A DNA stretch of 62,977 bases from Candidatus Gottesmanbacteria bacterium (GTDB lineage Bacteria > Patescibacteriota > Microgenomatia > JACOXO01), in assembly GCA_016182365.1 (NCBI GenBank), contig JACOXO010000015.1, positions 1 to 62,977 on the forward strand. The letters run 5' to 3'. A program made the position numbers and the translations under genes. Shown one piece after another: positions 7,722 through 15,070 of the stretch; position 1 is the stretch's first letter, and every line of letters starts with the position of its first letter. Under the pieces are notes generated by a model, which saw only the letters and a list, made by a program, of their open reading frames with translations, was not told the origin of the DNA and ran no database searches.

Positions 7722-7838
7722 ATAGATGATTGATAATAGAGGATAGTTGTAGACAATTGAAAATTGAAGATAGATATTTCTATAATCTACAATCTACCTT
7801 CTACAACTACCATCAATATTCTATTTTCTATTGTCTAA
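7722..7838. repeat. Long hairpin of inverted heptad arrays, word ATAGANN/ATTGANN
   Basis: Left array in 7-nt register: ATAGATG, ATTGATA, ATAGAGG, ATAGTTG, TAGACA (6 nt), ATTGAAA, ATTGAAG, ATAGATA (7722-7776). The right array (about 7780-7834), read on the minus strand, is ATAGAAA, ATAGAAT, ATTGATG, GTAGTTG, TAGAAG (6 nt), GTAGATT, GTAGATT, ATAG. Even the single 6-nt unit is in the same place in both arms, so the two arms are colinear and make a stem of about 55 positions with a tiny loop. It fills the spacer between the 6928 gene and the M16 peptidase gene. Confidence 0.75.
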
Positions 7839-7903
7839 GAAATATGGCCTATAGCCAACTACTGCTTGCTATTTAGCTCTATTTCTCTTAAAATATTGTT
7901 TCT

Positions 7904-9175
7904 ATGGATGGCTTCAAGAAACACACTCTTCAGAACGGTCTTCGCTTAATTTCAGTCCCCATGCCTCATGTTGAGTCTGCAACAGTTATGATTTTAGTTG
8001 GAGCAGGTAGTAGATATGAGCTTAAAACAAATAACGGCATATCCCACTTTTTAGAACACATGGCATTTAAAGGTACAGTTTCCCGGCCTTCAGCATTAAT
8101 TATATCTAGCCTCATTGAAGGTATTGGCGGAGAATTTAACGCTTTTACTAGCAAAGACCATACAGCCTACTATATTAAAGCAGCAAAAAAGCATCTCCCG
8201 CTACTTTTTGACATATTATCAGACATGCTGTTGCATTCAAAGTTTGATCATGCTGAGATTGAGCGGGAAAAAGGAGTAATCACTGAGGAAATTAACCTTT
8301 ATGAAGATACTCCCATGCGCAGGATCGGAACAATATTTGAAGAATTACTATACGGAGACCATCCTCTTGGCTGGGATATAGCAGGTAAAAAAGAAGTTAT
8401 CAAAAGTCTAAAAAGAGAAGATTTTATTAAATACGTAGGAGGCTTATACTCTCCCAACAACACAATTATTTCTGTTGCCGGCGGAATTGGAACTAATGGC
8501 GAATCGCTCGGATTATCAGAAAAATGCCTTGGTAGTTGGAAAAAAAGAGATGTTTGGCAGTTTAAAAAAGTTACTGCTAACTCTGCAAAGGATAAGCTTA
8601 GGGTTGTATATAAAAAGACTGAGCAGGCACATCTTTGTTTAGGAGTACCATCATTTGATGGCGATCATCCTGACCATTATGTATTGGAAGTCCTGGCTGC
8701 AATTTTAGGTGGGGGAATGAGTAGTAGATTATTTATTGAAGTAAGAGAAAGAAGAGGTCTTGCTTATTATGTAAGGACAGATACCACAGATTACCATGAG
8801 ACTGGAAATTTGGTAACTCAAGCTGGAGTTGATTTAAAAAGAATTGATGATGCTATCAAAGTAATACTTTTTGAATATCAAAGGATCACTAAAGAACCGG
8901 TTTCTCACTCAGAGTTGACAAAAGCAAAAGAATTCCTTAAAGGAAGGCTAATTCTGGAAATGGAAGACAGTAGGAATATCGCAGCTCTTTATGGGACACA
9001 GGCTCTTCTTAATAAAAGAATAGATACCAGTAGGGACATGCTAGATAAAATTAGTAAAGTAACTCAATCAGATATCACAAGAGTTGCAAAAACAGTATTA
9101 AAAGCTAGAGAAATGCGTCTTGCTGTCATTGGTCCATTTAAAGATAAACAAAGATTTGCTAAACTATTAAAATAA
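7904..9175 (+). CDS. M16-family zinc metallopeptidase (processing-peptidase-like)
   Basis: A 423-residue single-domain-pair M16B peptidase. The inverted zinc motif HxxEH is at His48-Glu51-His52 (ISHFLEHMAFKG), with the distal ligand glutamate in GVITEEINLYED (about residue 128-129). The C-terminal half has the typical VRERRGLAYYV signature used to close the chamber. These enzymes degrade or process short peptides; bacterial homologues are often near essential genes. It ends 1 nt before ndk starts, so the two are one operon. Confidence 0.9.
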   Translation: MDGFKKHTLQNGLRLISVPMPHVESATVMILVGAGSRYELKTNNGISHFLEHMAFKGTVSRPSALIISSLIEGIGGEFNAFTSKDHTAYYIKAAKKHLPLLFDILSDMLLHSKFDHAEIEREKGVITEEINLYEDTPMRRIGTIFEELLYGDHPLGWDIAGKKEVIKSLKREDFIKYVGGLYSPNNTIISVAGGIGTNGESLGLSEKCLGSWKKRDVWQFKKVTANSAKDKLRVVYKKTEQAHLCLGVPSFDGDHPDHYVLEVLAAILGGGMSSRLFIEVRERRGLAYYVRTDTTDYHETGNLVTQAGVDLKRIDDAIKVILFEYQRITKEPVSHSELTKAKEFLKGRLILEMEDSRNIAALYGTQALLNKRIDTSRDMLDKISKVTQSDITRVAKTVLKAREMRLAVIGPFKDKQRFAKLLK

Positions 9176-9176
9176 T

Positions 9177-9596
9177 ATGGAAAGATCTGTTGTACTTATA
9201 AAACCCGATGGGATGAAAAAAAGAGTTATTGGGGAGGTTATAAACCGGATGGAGAAATCGGGACTTAAGGTTGTTGGACTTAAGATGATTAAACTTTCCG
9301 ATGCACTTTTAGATGTCTGGTATGCACATCATAAACAAAAACCTTATTTTGCCGGGATTAAATCCTATATGATGTCAACACCAGTTGTTGCCATGATCTG
9401 GGAAGGGGACAATGCTGTTAAAATTATTAGGGATCTTGCAGGGCCTACTGATTCAACAAAAGCTGCAAAAGGGACAATAAGAGGGGATTTAGGCAAAGAT
9501 ATTCAGGAAAATGTCATTCATGCCTCAGATTCCAAAGAGTCGGCAGAAAAAGAAGTGTCCCTGATGTTCCAGCCCGACGAAATCCACGAGCTATAA
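9177..9596 (+). CDS. ndk: Nucleoside diphosphate kinase
   Basis: Transfers the gamma phosphate of ATP to NDPs through a phosphohistidine. The active-site His115 is in NVIHASDS, the P-loop-like lysine is in IKPDG, and RGDLG is present. Length (139 aa) is normal. It starts 1 nt after the M16 peptidase stop. It supplies dTTP and dCTP together with folA, thyA and dcd elsewhere in the window. Its last 41 nt are repeated in diverged form at 10319-10359, on the far side of the downstream toxin-antitoxin module. Confidence 0.95.
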   Translation: MERSVVLIKPDGMKKRVIGEVINRMEKSGLKVVGLKMIKLSDALLDVWYAHHKQKPYFAGIKSYMMSTPVVAMIWEGDNAVKIIRDLAGPTDSTKAAKGTIRGDLGKDIQENVIHASDSKESAEKEVSLMFQPDEIHEL

Positions 9597-9601
9597 TTTT
9601 G

Positions 9602-9624
9602 CCTCAAAAAGTCTGACCTTTTTG
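9602..9624. repeat. Palindromic repeat AAGTCTGACCTT (copy 1)
   Basis: CCTCAAAAAGTCTGACCTTTTTG sits just after the ndk stop. Related palindromes lie at 10905-10930 (inverted) and 21408-21427. It marks the left junction of the toxin-antitoxin module. Confidence 0.6.
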
Positions 9625-9631
9625 TGTGATC

Positions 9632-9670
9632 TTGACAGATATAAACGACCATGGTACCATGACTATGGTA
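9632..9670 (+). promoter_or_regulatory. Promoter with palindromic operator, Phd-PIN module
   Basis: TTGACA (9632-9637), a 17-nt spacer and TACCAT (9655-9660). The palindrome ATGGTACCAT (9651-9660) covers the -10 and its half site ATGGT recurs at 9665-9669. This is the expected place for autorepression by the antitoxin-toxin complex. Confidence 0.65.
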
Positions 9671-9686
9671 ATTAATTAAAAAATAT

Positions 9687-9914
9687 ATGCAACAAGTAGT
9701 GTCTAAATCAGAACTTAAAGCAAAAATTCTTGAGTACCTGAGAAACGTGGAGAAAGAAAAACAGGAACTTATTGTTACCCATGCAGGCAAGCCTGTTGCC
9801 AAAATAATTCCCTACAAAGAAAAAGCTATCCTAGATTCGCTTAGGAATACTGTAATTTACTACAAAGATCCAACTGAATCTGTAGGAGAAGAAGAGTGGG
9901 AGCTGCTTAAATGA
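9687..9914 (+). CDS. Phd/YefM-type antitoxin
   Basis: A 75-residue protein beginning MQQVVSKSELKAKILEYLRNVE, the helix of Phd/YefM proteins, followed by the strand-turn ELIVTHAGKPVAKIIPY, which is diagnostic of the family (KPVARLVP-like). The acidic C-terminus (DPTESVGEEEWELL) would wrap around and neutralise the toxin. It overlaps the PIN toxin by 4 nt (ATGA), giving translational coupling. Confidence 0.85.
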   Translation: MQQVVSKSELKAKILEYLRNVEKEKQELIVTHAGKPVAKIIPYKEKAILDSLRNTVIYYKDPTESVGEEEWELLK

Positions 9915-10309
9915 TACTTTTAGATACCCACGTATTAATTTGGTATGTTAATAGCCCGGATAAACTATCGGAAAAGTCCTCTAAAAAAATAAATCTGGAA
10001 ATTAAGAACAAAAATGATATATTAATTTCCTCGATAACTGTATGGGAAATTTACATGCTTGTTAAAAAAGGAAGGCTTAAGCTTAGTTTGGATGTAGATA
10101 CATGGATTGAGAAAGTAGAGAAACTCAGCTTCTTACAGTTTGTACCAGTTAACAATAAAATAGCTGCAAAAAGTGTTATCCTGCCAGGCTCTTTTCATAA
10201 AGATCCAGCTGATAGGATTATTGTATCTACAGCATTACAAAATGGTGCCACGTTAATAACCAGTGATAGAAGGATTCTAAAATATTCCCCACTTCAATCG
10301 TTATGGTAA
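9911..10309 (+). CDS. PIN-domain toxin (VapC-like ribonuclease)
   Basis: The 132 residues begin MILLDTHVLIWYV with the first catalytic Asp, then ISSITVWEI supplies Glu, HKDPADRIIV supplies the third acidic centre, and ITSDRRIL the fourth. This is a complete PIN active site for Mg-dependent RNA cleavage. It belongs to the Phd-paired PIN subgroup ('YcgL/VapC' with WYV motif). Together with its antitoxin it lies between ndk and a diverged copy of the ndk 3' end, indicating insertion at that site. Confidence 0.88.
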   Translation: MILLDTHVLIWYVNSPDKLSEKSSKKINLEIKNKNDILISSITVWEIYMLVKKGRLKLSLDVDTWIEKVEKLSFLQFVPVNNKIAAKSVILPGSFHKDPADRIIVSTALQNGATLITSDRRILKYSPLQSLW

Positions 10310-10318
10310 TTCAAAGGC

Positions 10319-10359
10319 TGTCCCTAATTTTTCAGCCAGACGAAATCCACGAAGTTTAA
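10319..10359 (+). pseudogene. Duplicate of the ndk 3' end
   Basis: These 41 bases match 9556-9596, the last 13 codons and stop of ndk, at 34 of 41 positions, with a 14-nt identical core. Translated in the same frame it reads LSLIFQPDEIHEV and stop, against VSLMFQPDEIHEL and stop in ndk. The stop overlaps the stop of the converging gene 10356-10850 by 4 nt, suggesting that this was the original end of ndk before the toxin-antitoxin module arrived. Confidence 0.8.
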
Positions 10360-10850
10360 TAATCCTTATTTCCATTACCCTTTCCTGTAGATCTATTTTT
10401 TGAATAATCAAAAACAGTTATGATTTGTATTTTGGGAAGCTCAACCATAGACAATCCCAACCTATTTGCTTCGTAGGATGATAACTGTATTTTTGCTCCA
10501 GCTCCATCGATGTAGCCTAGTTGCCGGGGAATAATATTATCGCCAATTTGAATTGGTGGCCTATCATAAGGAGGATATCTTTTAAATACCGTGCGTTCCA
10601 TTTGAATTCTTTGTTTTAAGTTATTATCAGCGATTTCTGCTTGTTCTTTCTCTCTTTTATAATGGTCTACTGTTCTATCGACTATTTTTTTCAATAGAGT
10701 AAACTTGAGGATTTCTGCAATACTTTCTTGCCGTCTAATTTCATATGGAGTTAGTTTTCTACCTCCATTTTTTTGATATTGTTTAGATAGTCTTTGAGCT
10801 CTTTTTCGTGCCTTATGGATATCCCTTAAATTTGCTTTCCTTTCATTCAT
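10356..10850 (-). CDS. Hypothetical basic protein (164 aa)
   Basis: The N-terminal 60 residues are strongly basic and helical (KARKRAQRLSKQYQKNGGRKL), followed by a mixed segment with proline-rich RYPPYDRPPIQIG and a C-terminal beta-like stretch. No known domain is recognised. Its stop overlaps the ndk-end copy by 4 nt in convergent orientation. It has no Shine-Dalgarno and is preceded by an AT-rich spacer of 48 nt from the next minus-strand gene. Confidence 0.55.
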   Translation of the reverse strand: MNERKANLRDIHKARKRAQRLSKQYQKNGGRKLTPYEIRRQESIAEILKFTLLKKIVDRTVDHYKREKEQAEIADNNLKQRIQMERTVFKRYPPYDRPPIQIGDNIIPRQLGYIDGAGAKIQLSSYEANRLGLSMVELPKIQIITVFDYSKNRSTGKGNGNKDY

Positions 10851-10898
10851 AATAAAATTAAATTATTAATAAAAAATTATTAAACAACAAGGGATCAT

Positions 10899-11819
10899 TT
10901 AACTTGCAAGGTCAGACCTTTTTAGGTCATCTCTTTTTGCTACATAATCTGCAACTTTTTCATCTGTTGTATACCATCTGCCTAGGAAATACACGGCATC
11001 TAGGAAGTCTAATACCCTATCGAGTTTTATAAATCTTAATTTATATTCTGACAATCTTCTGATTCCTGCAGGGAATATCAATTCTTCATCAATTAGTATT
11101 CTGGCTTTTGAGAGGTGTGTATTAACTGCGTATTCTGAAGTATGTGTTATTCTTGAGATTTCTTGGTGACCTTTATGTTTTAAACGCATTTCCAATACAC
11201 GAATTTGAAAGGGAGTAAGATTAATTTTATAAACATCAAGCCAAACTAACAAGTCATCAAATACTTTTTGATCCGCATCATATATAATATTGACACTAAG
11301 TTCACTTTTTAATTTTGATTTGAGTCTCTTTTGTGCTTCTAGTCTTTTCAAAGAGGCATATTTTGCAGTACTAAAAAACCATTCTTTAAATCCAACTGTT
11401 ACTCCTCTTTCTAATAAGCGTGGATAATGAGGTAATGTTCTTTTAGTTTCATAGTATTGTTTAATCAACTCCTCAGTTGAATACCAGATATTTAGTATTT
11501 TTATTCCTTCGAGCCTTCCTGCTGAGACAGCCGTAACTAATGGGTGATCGTGATACTCGCTTACTCTCTTTAATCCTGCCGGAAAAATAACGTGTTCTTC
11601 AATCTTTTGTCTGGCAAATAATGTTCTTTGAGAAATTGGATGTTCATTTCTACCTAATGCTTGAGCTATTTCGTTCCTGTTCATTCCAGAAGAATGCAGT
11701 TTTAGAATTTCAGCTTCAAGAGGAGATAAAAGACCATCTGGTATAGCCTGGAGGAAACCTGCTTCGGAATCAGATGTCTTATGATCGGTTATGACACGTT
11801 CTGATTCTTTCATAATCAT
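10899..11819 (-). CDS. Protein with two sigma-region-4/LuxR-like HTH repeats
   Basis: The 306-residue protein has an internal duplication. Residues 30-90 contain LSPLEAEILKLHSSGMNRNEIAQALG and then IFPAGLKRVSEY; residues 200-265 contain LTPFQIRVLEMRLKHKGHQEIS and then IFPAGIRRLSEY. Both halves look like the helix-turn-helix of sigma70 region 4 or LuxR proteins, each followed by the shared motif IFPAG(L/I)(K/R)R(V/L)SEY. No region 2 is present, so it is unlikely to be a full sigma factor; a DNA-binding regulator is the best guess. The last codons (DLKRSDLAS and stop) are made from a copy of the AAGGTCTGACCTT palindrome. Confidence 0.6.
   Translation of the reverse strand: MIMKESERVITDHKTSDSEAGFLQAIPDGLLSPLEAEILKLHSSGMNRNEIAQALGRNEHPISQRTLFARQKIEEHVIFPAGLKRVSEYHDHPLVTAVSAGRLEGIKILNIWYSTEELIKQYYETKRTLPHYPRLLERGVTVGFKEWFFSTAKYASLKRLEAQKRLKSKLKSELSVNIIYDADQKVFDDLLVWLDVYKINLTPFQIRVLEMRLKHKGHQEISRITHTSEYAVNTHLSKARILIDEELIFPAGIRRLSEYKLRFIKLDRVLDFLDAVYFLGRWYTTDEKVADYVAKRDDLKRSDLAS
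10905..10930 (-). repeat. Palindromic repeat AAGGTCTGACCTT (copy 2)
   Basis: On the minus strand the core AAAAAGGTCTGACCTTGCAAG closely matches 21410-21429 and lies inside the last codons of the 10899-11819 gene. The palindrome thus contributes the C-terminus and stop of a coding sequence. Confidence 0.6.
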
Positions 11820-11914
11820 ACGATATTATATGTCTTTCTATAGTCTTTAGACTTAAACCGTATCTTTAGTATAAAATATCCGGAATTGTTTAACTGAGGT
11901 AAGAGAAGTTCAAT

Positions 11915-12505
11915 TTATCTAGTTGGACCGCCTGGTGGGGGTAGTAAAATTGCATGTGTTTGTTGTGTGGCTTGTAACTCTCTCATAAAACCAGAATGAG
12001 ACGGGCCTGTATCACTTTGAAGTAAAATATGAATAGGTCTGATGCCAGGTAACTTTCCAGTTTTAATTCCAGGTTGATCAATTTCCTCAAGTTCTTTAAA
12101 TGTAGTACCGCCCCTAACAACTTTTCTCTTAATTGATGTTTTTATTTGATAAATTGGTTCTAAATCAACTTGTTTTAGAAAACCCATCATTACTTCTCTT
12201 GTTTTGAGATTAGAACTCTTTCTAGCTTCACTTCCGGGAGGAGTATCTGTTGTTATGACAAGATCAATGTCTCTTGCTTTTGCTGCATCTTTAGGAGTAT
12301 TTGCATCAGCTATAGAACCTAAACCAATCACTTTTATCCCAGGGTTATCTTGAATTGCTTTAGCCATTCCAAGTATATGTTCCACTTTAGATCTTTCTTC
12401 CGGCTCAAGCCTACCTAAGAAAGTCTCCGAAGATATCACTTTTGGTTCTGGTATTGTTACTTCTTTTTTACGTCTTCCTAATAATCTTTCAAAGATTGAT
12501 GTCAT
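11915..12505 (-). CDS. Putative nucleotidyltransferase-like protein
   Basis: The segment KVIGLGSIADANTPKDAAKARDIDLVI (about residues 58-84, quoted here only in outline: GLGSIAD then ARDIDLVI) resembles the GS...DxD active site of polymerase-beta-fold nucleotidyltransferases. The rest of the 196 residues is unassigned, and the C-terminus is proline-rich (LLPPPGGPTR). The N-terminus is basic. I do not recognise a specific family. It is divergent from the 12593 gene. Confidence 0.45.
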   Translation of the reverse strand: MTSIFERLLGRRKKEVTIPEPKVISSETFLGRLEPEERSKVEHILGMAKAIQDNPGIKVIGLGSIADANTPKDAAKARDIDLVITTDTPPGSEARKSSNLKTREVMMGFLKQVDLEPIYQIKTSIKRKVVRGGTTFKELEEIDQPGIKTGKLPGIRPIHILLQSDTGPSHSGFMRELQATQQTHAILLPPPGGPTR

Positions 12506-12547
12506 ATAAAAACTATAACGGATCTTAACTTACCAAATAAATTTGTC

Positions 12548-12586
12548 AAGGGGTTTTGATAGATTGCCTATTTTGTGATATACGTA
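12548..12586 (+). promoter_or_regulatory. Putative promoter of the 12593 gene
   Basis: TTGATA near 12559 and TATACG near 12582 are separated by 17 nt, with the ATG only 8 nt further on, again suggesting an almost leaderless mRNA. Confidence 0.4.
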
Positions 12587-12592
12587 TTACAG

Positions 12593-13609
12593 ATGGAAAA
12601 AGGTTCTTCTTTTTATTCTAGATTCGAAACCTTTAAACAAAGAACACATGCAACACTTGCCGGTAAGGATAGAGTTATAAATGAGCAAGGGGTAGCAAGT
12701 CTAACAATTGATGCGAGGCACCCACAGGCAATAATTTATGAAGATGGTGAGATAACGATTCAACTAGGTGATAAAGCTGAGATTACGCTTGAAGACGAAG
12801 CTTTTTTTAATGGAATTATAACAAGCGACGAAGATGATTCAGATAGAGACAGTTTAATAATACACTATCCGTTTACAGGTAATCCCTCTGATGGGCCTCT
12901 AACAGTTATAAAATTAAAAGCTAGAGATGGTTTGAATATTCTTAAAAGAAAAAGCCGCGATCTGGGTTTAAAATGGGACATTGTTGCTTCATTTTTTAAA
13001 GAACAACATAATCAGATTAAAGATACTCCAGCAACAGTTAAACTAAGCGGACTGGGAGTTTTAATCAAAATTATTGATAAAGCAAAAGAATTTACATTTA
13101 GTTCTCAGCAAAAAAGAGACTCATTTGACTTTGGTTCCTATACCTGTCGAGATAAATTATCAATTAAAAATCTTCCAACTATTGGTCAGGTTAATATGGT
13201 TGCAACTAATCCTCTGGAAATTTGGCCAGTAGAAGCAGGATTATTGTACCGAAGAGGCGGAAAAATACTTAACCCTGTACGTCTTGTTGCAAGTATAGTT
13301 GGTGGAGAATTTTGTGAAGGGTTAGAAGTTGATGATCCTAGGGATCGAAAAATTTTTGCTTATTATCTTGATTATGATGGTGAGTCAAGAGAAGCAAAAA
13401 CCATTCTAACAATGAGTTTAGCTGACGCAGCACAATTGTTAATTAGATGTTGCACTGAAAAACTTAATATCCACAAAGATCTTGTTTCTACAGTGTTAGC
13501 TGGATATAGTAATACATTGCAAGAGTTATCAAATGAAGATATAAGAAAACATCATCAATTTGATATAGTCAATAGCCTCAGAAAATATTTAGTTGATGGG
13601 CAGATTTAA
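12593..13609 (+). CDS. Hypothetical protein (338 aa)
   Basis: I use ATG 12593 because the GTG at 12575 falls within the promoter. The product is an acidic mixed alpha/beta protein without signal peptide or membrane segment. An N-terminal beta-rich segment (ITIQLGDKAEITLEDEAFF) is followed by a helical middle and a cysteine pair RCC near the end. No motif is recognised. It is 6 nt upstream of a methyltransferase gene and probably cotranscribed with it and the Tat-signal protein. Confidence 0.6.
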   Translation: MEKGSSFYSRFETFKQRTHATLAGKDRVINEQGVASLTIDARHPQAIIYEDGEITIQLGDKAEITLEDEAFFNGIITSDEDDSDRDSLIIHYPFTGNPSDGPLTVIKLKARDGLNILKRKSRDLGLKWDIVASFFKEQHNQIKDTPATVKLSGLGVLIKIIDKAKEFTFSSQQKRDSFDFGSYTCRDKLSIKNLPTIGQVNMVATNPLEIWPVEAGLLYRRGGKILNPVRLVASIVGGEFCEGLEVDDPRDRKIFAYYLDYDGESREAKTILTMSLADAAQLLIRCCTEKLNIHKDLVSTVLAGYSNTLQELSNEDIRKHHQFDIVNSLRKYLVDGQI

Positions 13610-13615
13610 ATACAA

Positions 13616-14311
13616 TTGGTATGGATCAAAGAAAATAAACTTGTGAACAATTTAGAATCTGAAAAACAAAAAATAGAATTAGAATTGCGTAAATCTTTTT
13701 TCAGAAGGGCAGCAGGAATTGCATCTATAATTCTATTTGCCCAAAAACAAGGATTAATTGAGGGTAGGTGGCAGGGGAAGAGAGTTGTTGAACTGGGTTG
13801 TGGTGCTGGAGGGGGGCTATGGGCATTAAGATCTCTTGGGGCAGATGTAATTGGAGTTGATCTTCAAAAGTATCCAAGTTATTTTGTGAAAAGTCCGTTA
13901 GTTTCAGATCTCCCCTTTGCGGTAACTACGTCCCTTGATTTCTTAAAGTGGCAGCAACAGCAATCATTTGATGCAGTTTTAGCATTTAATACAGAGTCTG
14001 ATGTATTTACCCCTGAAGTTGCAAGTCAAGTTCACCGGGTTTTAAAACCTGATGGGGTAGTTGCTGTAACATGGCAACAAAAAGATCTGAGTCATGTAAG
14101 CGGCAGGTGGCCTAAGTGGTCGATTCCGTGGCCGTACAACAAATATCAACTGCAGTTGTATAATCCTGAACAAGGAAAAATTGCCGGGAGTCTAATCACT
14201 ACCTTTATTGATCCCAACGGTTTAGCAAGAGGTGAGGTTCGTGTTAATGATAAACTCTCACGCAGTGAAGTAGATATATTTGATGAGTTTTTAATGGTAG
14301 GGAGGAAATAA
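13616..14311 (+). CDS. Class I SAM-dependent methyltransferase
   Basis: Motif I VVELGCGAGGGLWAL (about residues 57-71) binds the methionine of SAM, the acidic end of strand 2 is VIGVDLQ, and motif IV/post-I includes FDAVLAFNTESD; LKPDGVVAVTW matches the strand-5 region. The substrate is unknown. The start is uncertain: TTG 13616 gives 231 residues and GTG 13643 gives 222. It lies in a three-gene run with the 12593 gene and the Tat-signal protein at 14314. Confidence 0.75.
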   Translation: MVWIKENKLVNNLESEKQKIELELRKSFFRRAAGIASIILFAQKQGLIEGRWQGKRVVELGCGAGGGLWALRSLGADVIGVDLQKYPSYFVKSPLVSDLPFAVTTSLDFLKWQQQQSFDAVLAFNTESDVFTPEVASQVHRVLKPDGVVAVTWQQKDLSHVSGRWPKWSIPWPYNKYQLQLYNPEQGKIAGSLITTFIDPNGLARGEVRVNDKLSRSEVDIFDEFLMVGRK

Positions 14312-14313
14312 TA

Positions 14314-14979
14314 ATGAAAGAATCTCGAAGACTTTTGCTAAAGGGAATTATAACTGCACCTGTTGCAGTTGCTACACTGGTAGCAACCAATAAGTTAGGT
14401 GAACTTCTATATCCTCAGACGGGTGGAGTTCGCCGGCTTTTTGATTTTGATCTGAGTCCAAAAAGTGATTTCAGAGGTTTTTGGCCACGTGACCAAAGAC
14501 AACTCGAACATTTTACTGTTTCAACTTATCTTCCACCTATGGCTATTGCATTAAACCAGTCTAATTTAGAAACAATAGCAAAAAATTATTCAATACCCTT
14601 GCCATCCGATCCTAATAGCATTCATGTCTATATTGTTAACCAAGATCCAAAGACTTTTAATAAGATAGTTCAAAGGGATAATAGTATTAAAGAAACAATT
14701 ACTGGATCCTATGTGGCATTTGTTGAACCTAGCGGAAAGCTTGAAGCTGTTATAAATATAGGAGAGTATTTAAAGAGTTTGAAAGATCTTGAAAAGGAAA
14801 AAGGATCTGCTTATAGCTATAAAGAGAGAAGTGATTATATGTCAAAAGAATTTTCTATTGATTTACTTAGAGCTTTTTTAGAAGGGGCCAATGAGCACAA
14901 CATAAAGACTTTGCAATATTACAAAGACCACCTAACCCGTGACTCCAAGCCTTTATTTATCGGGAGAATGGGAGAGTAG
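14314..14979 (+). CDS. Hypothetical exported protein with Tat-like signal
   Basis: The N-terminus MKESRRLLLKGIITAPVAVATLVA has a twin-arginine-like SRRLLLKG motif and a moderately hydrophobic stretch ending near residue 24. The 221-residue body has a mixed composition, without recognised motifs. A strong Shine-Dalgarno (GGGAGGA, 14300-14306) precedes the ATG, 2 nt after the methyltransferase stop, so it is clearly coupled to that gene. Whether this organism has a Tat translocase cannot be seen here; a Sec-type anchor is the alternative. Confidence 0.6.
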   Translation: MKESRRLLLKGIITAPVAVATLVATNKLGELLYPQTGGVRRLFDFDLSPKSDFRGFWPRDQRQLEHFTVSTYLPPMAIALNQSNLETIAKNYSIPLPSDPNSIHVYIVNQDPKTFNKIVQRDNSIKETITGSYVAFVEPSGKLEAVINIGEYLKSLKDLEKEKGSAYSYKERSDYMSKEFSIDLLRAFLEGANEHNIKTLQYYKDHLTRDSKPLFIGRMGE

Positions 14980-15017
14980 TTTGCGATAAAAGACATCATT
15001 ATTGACATACTAAGATC

Positions 15018-15070
15018 AAAGAGTAGAATTTGTAGAGTAACCCAGCACCATGGATGGTGGTGGGTAAATT
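15018..15070 (+). promoter_or_regulatory. Promoter and leader hairpin of the sigma-like gene
   Basis: TTGACA (around 15003) and TAGAAT (around 15025) lie 16 nt apart. The leader then holds CCCAGCACCAT (15041-15051) and ATGGTGGTGGG (15054-15064), an 11-bp stem with one mismatch and a 2-nt loop. The 3' arm contains the only purine-rich Shine-Dalgarno-like stretch (GGTGGTGGG), 7 nt before the ATG at 15071, so folding would hide it. Confidence 0.5.
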
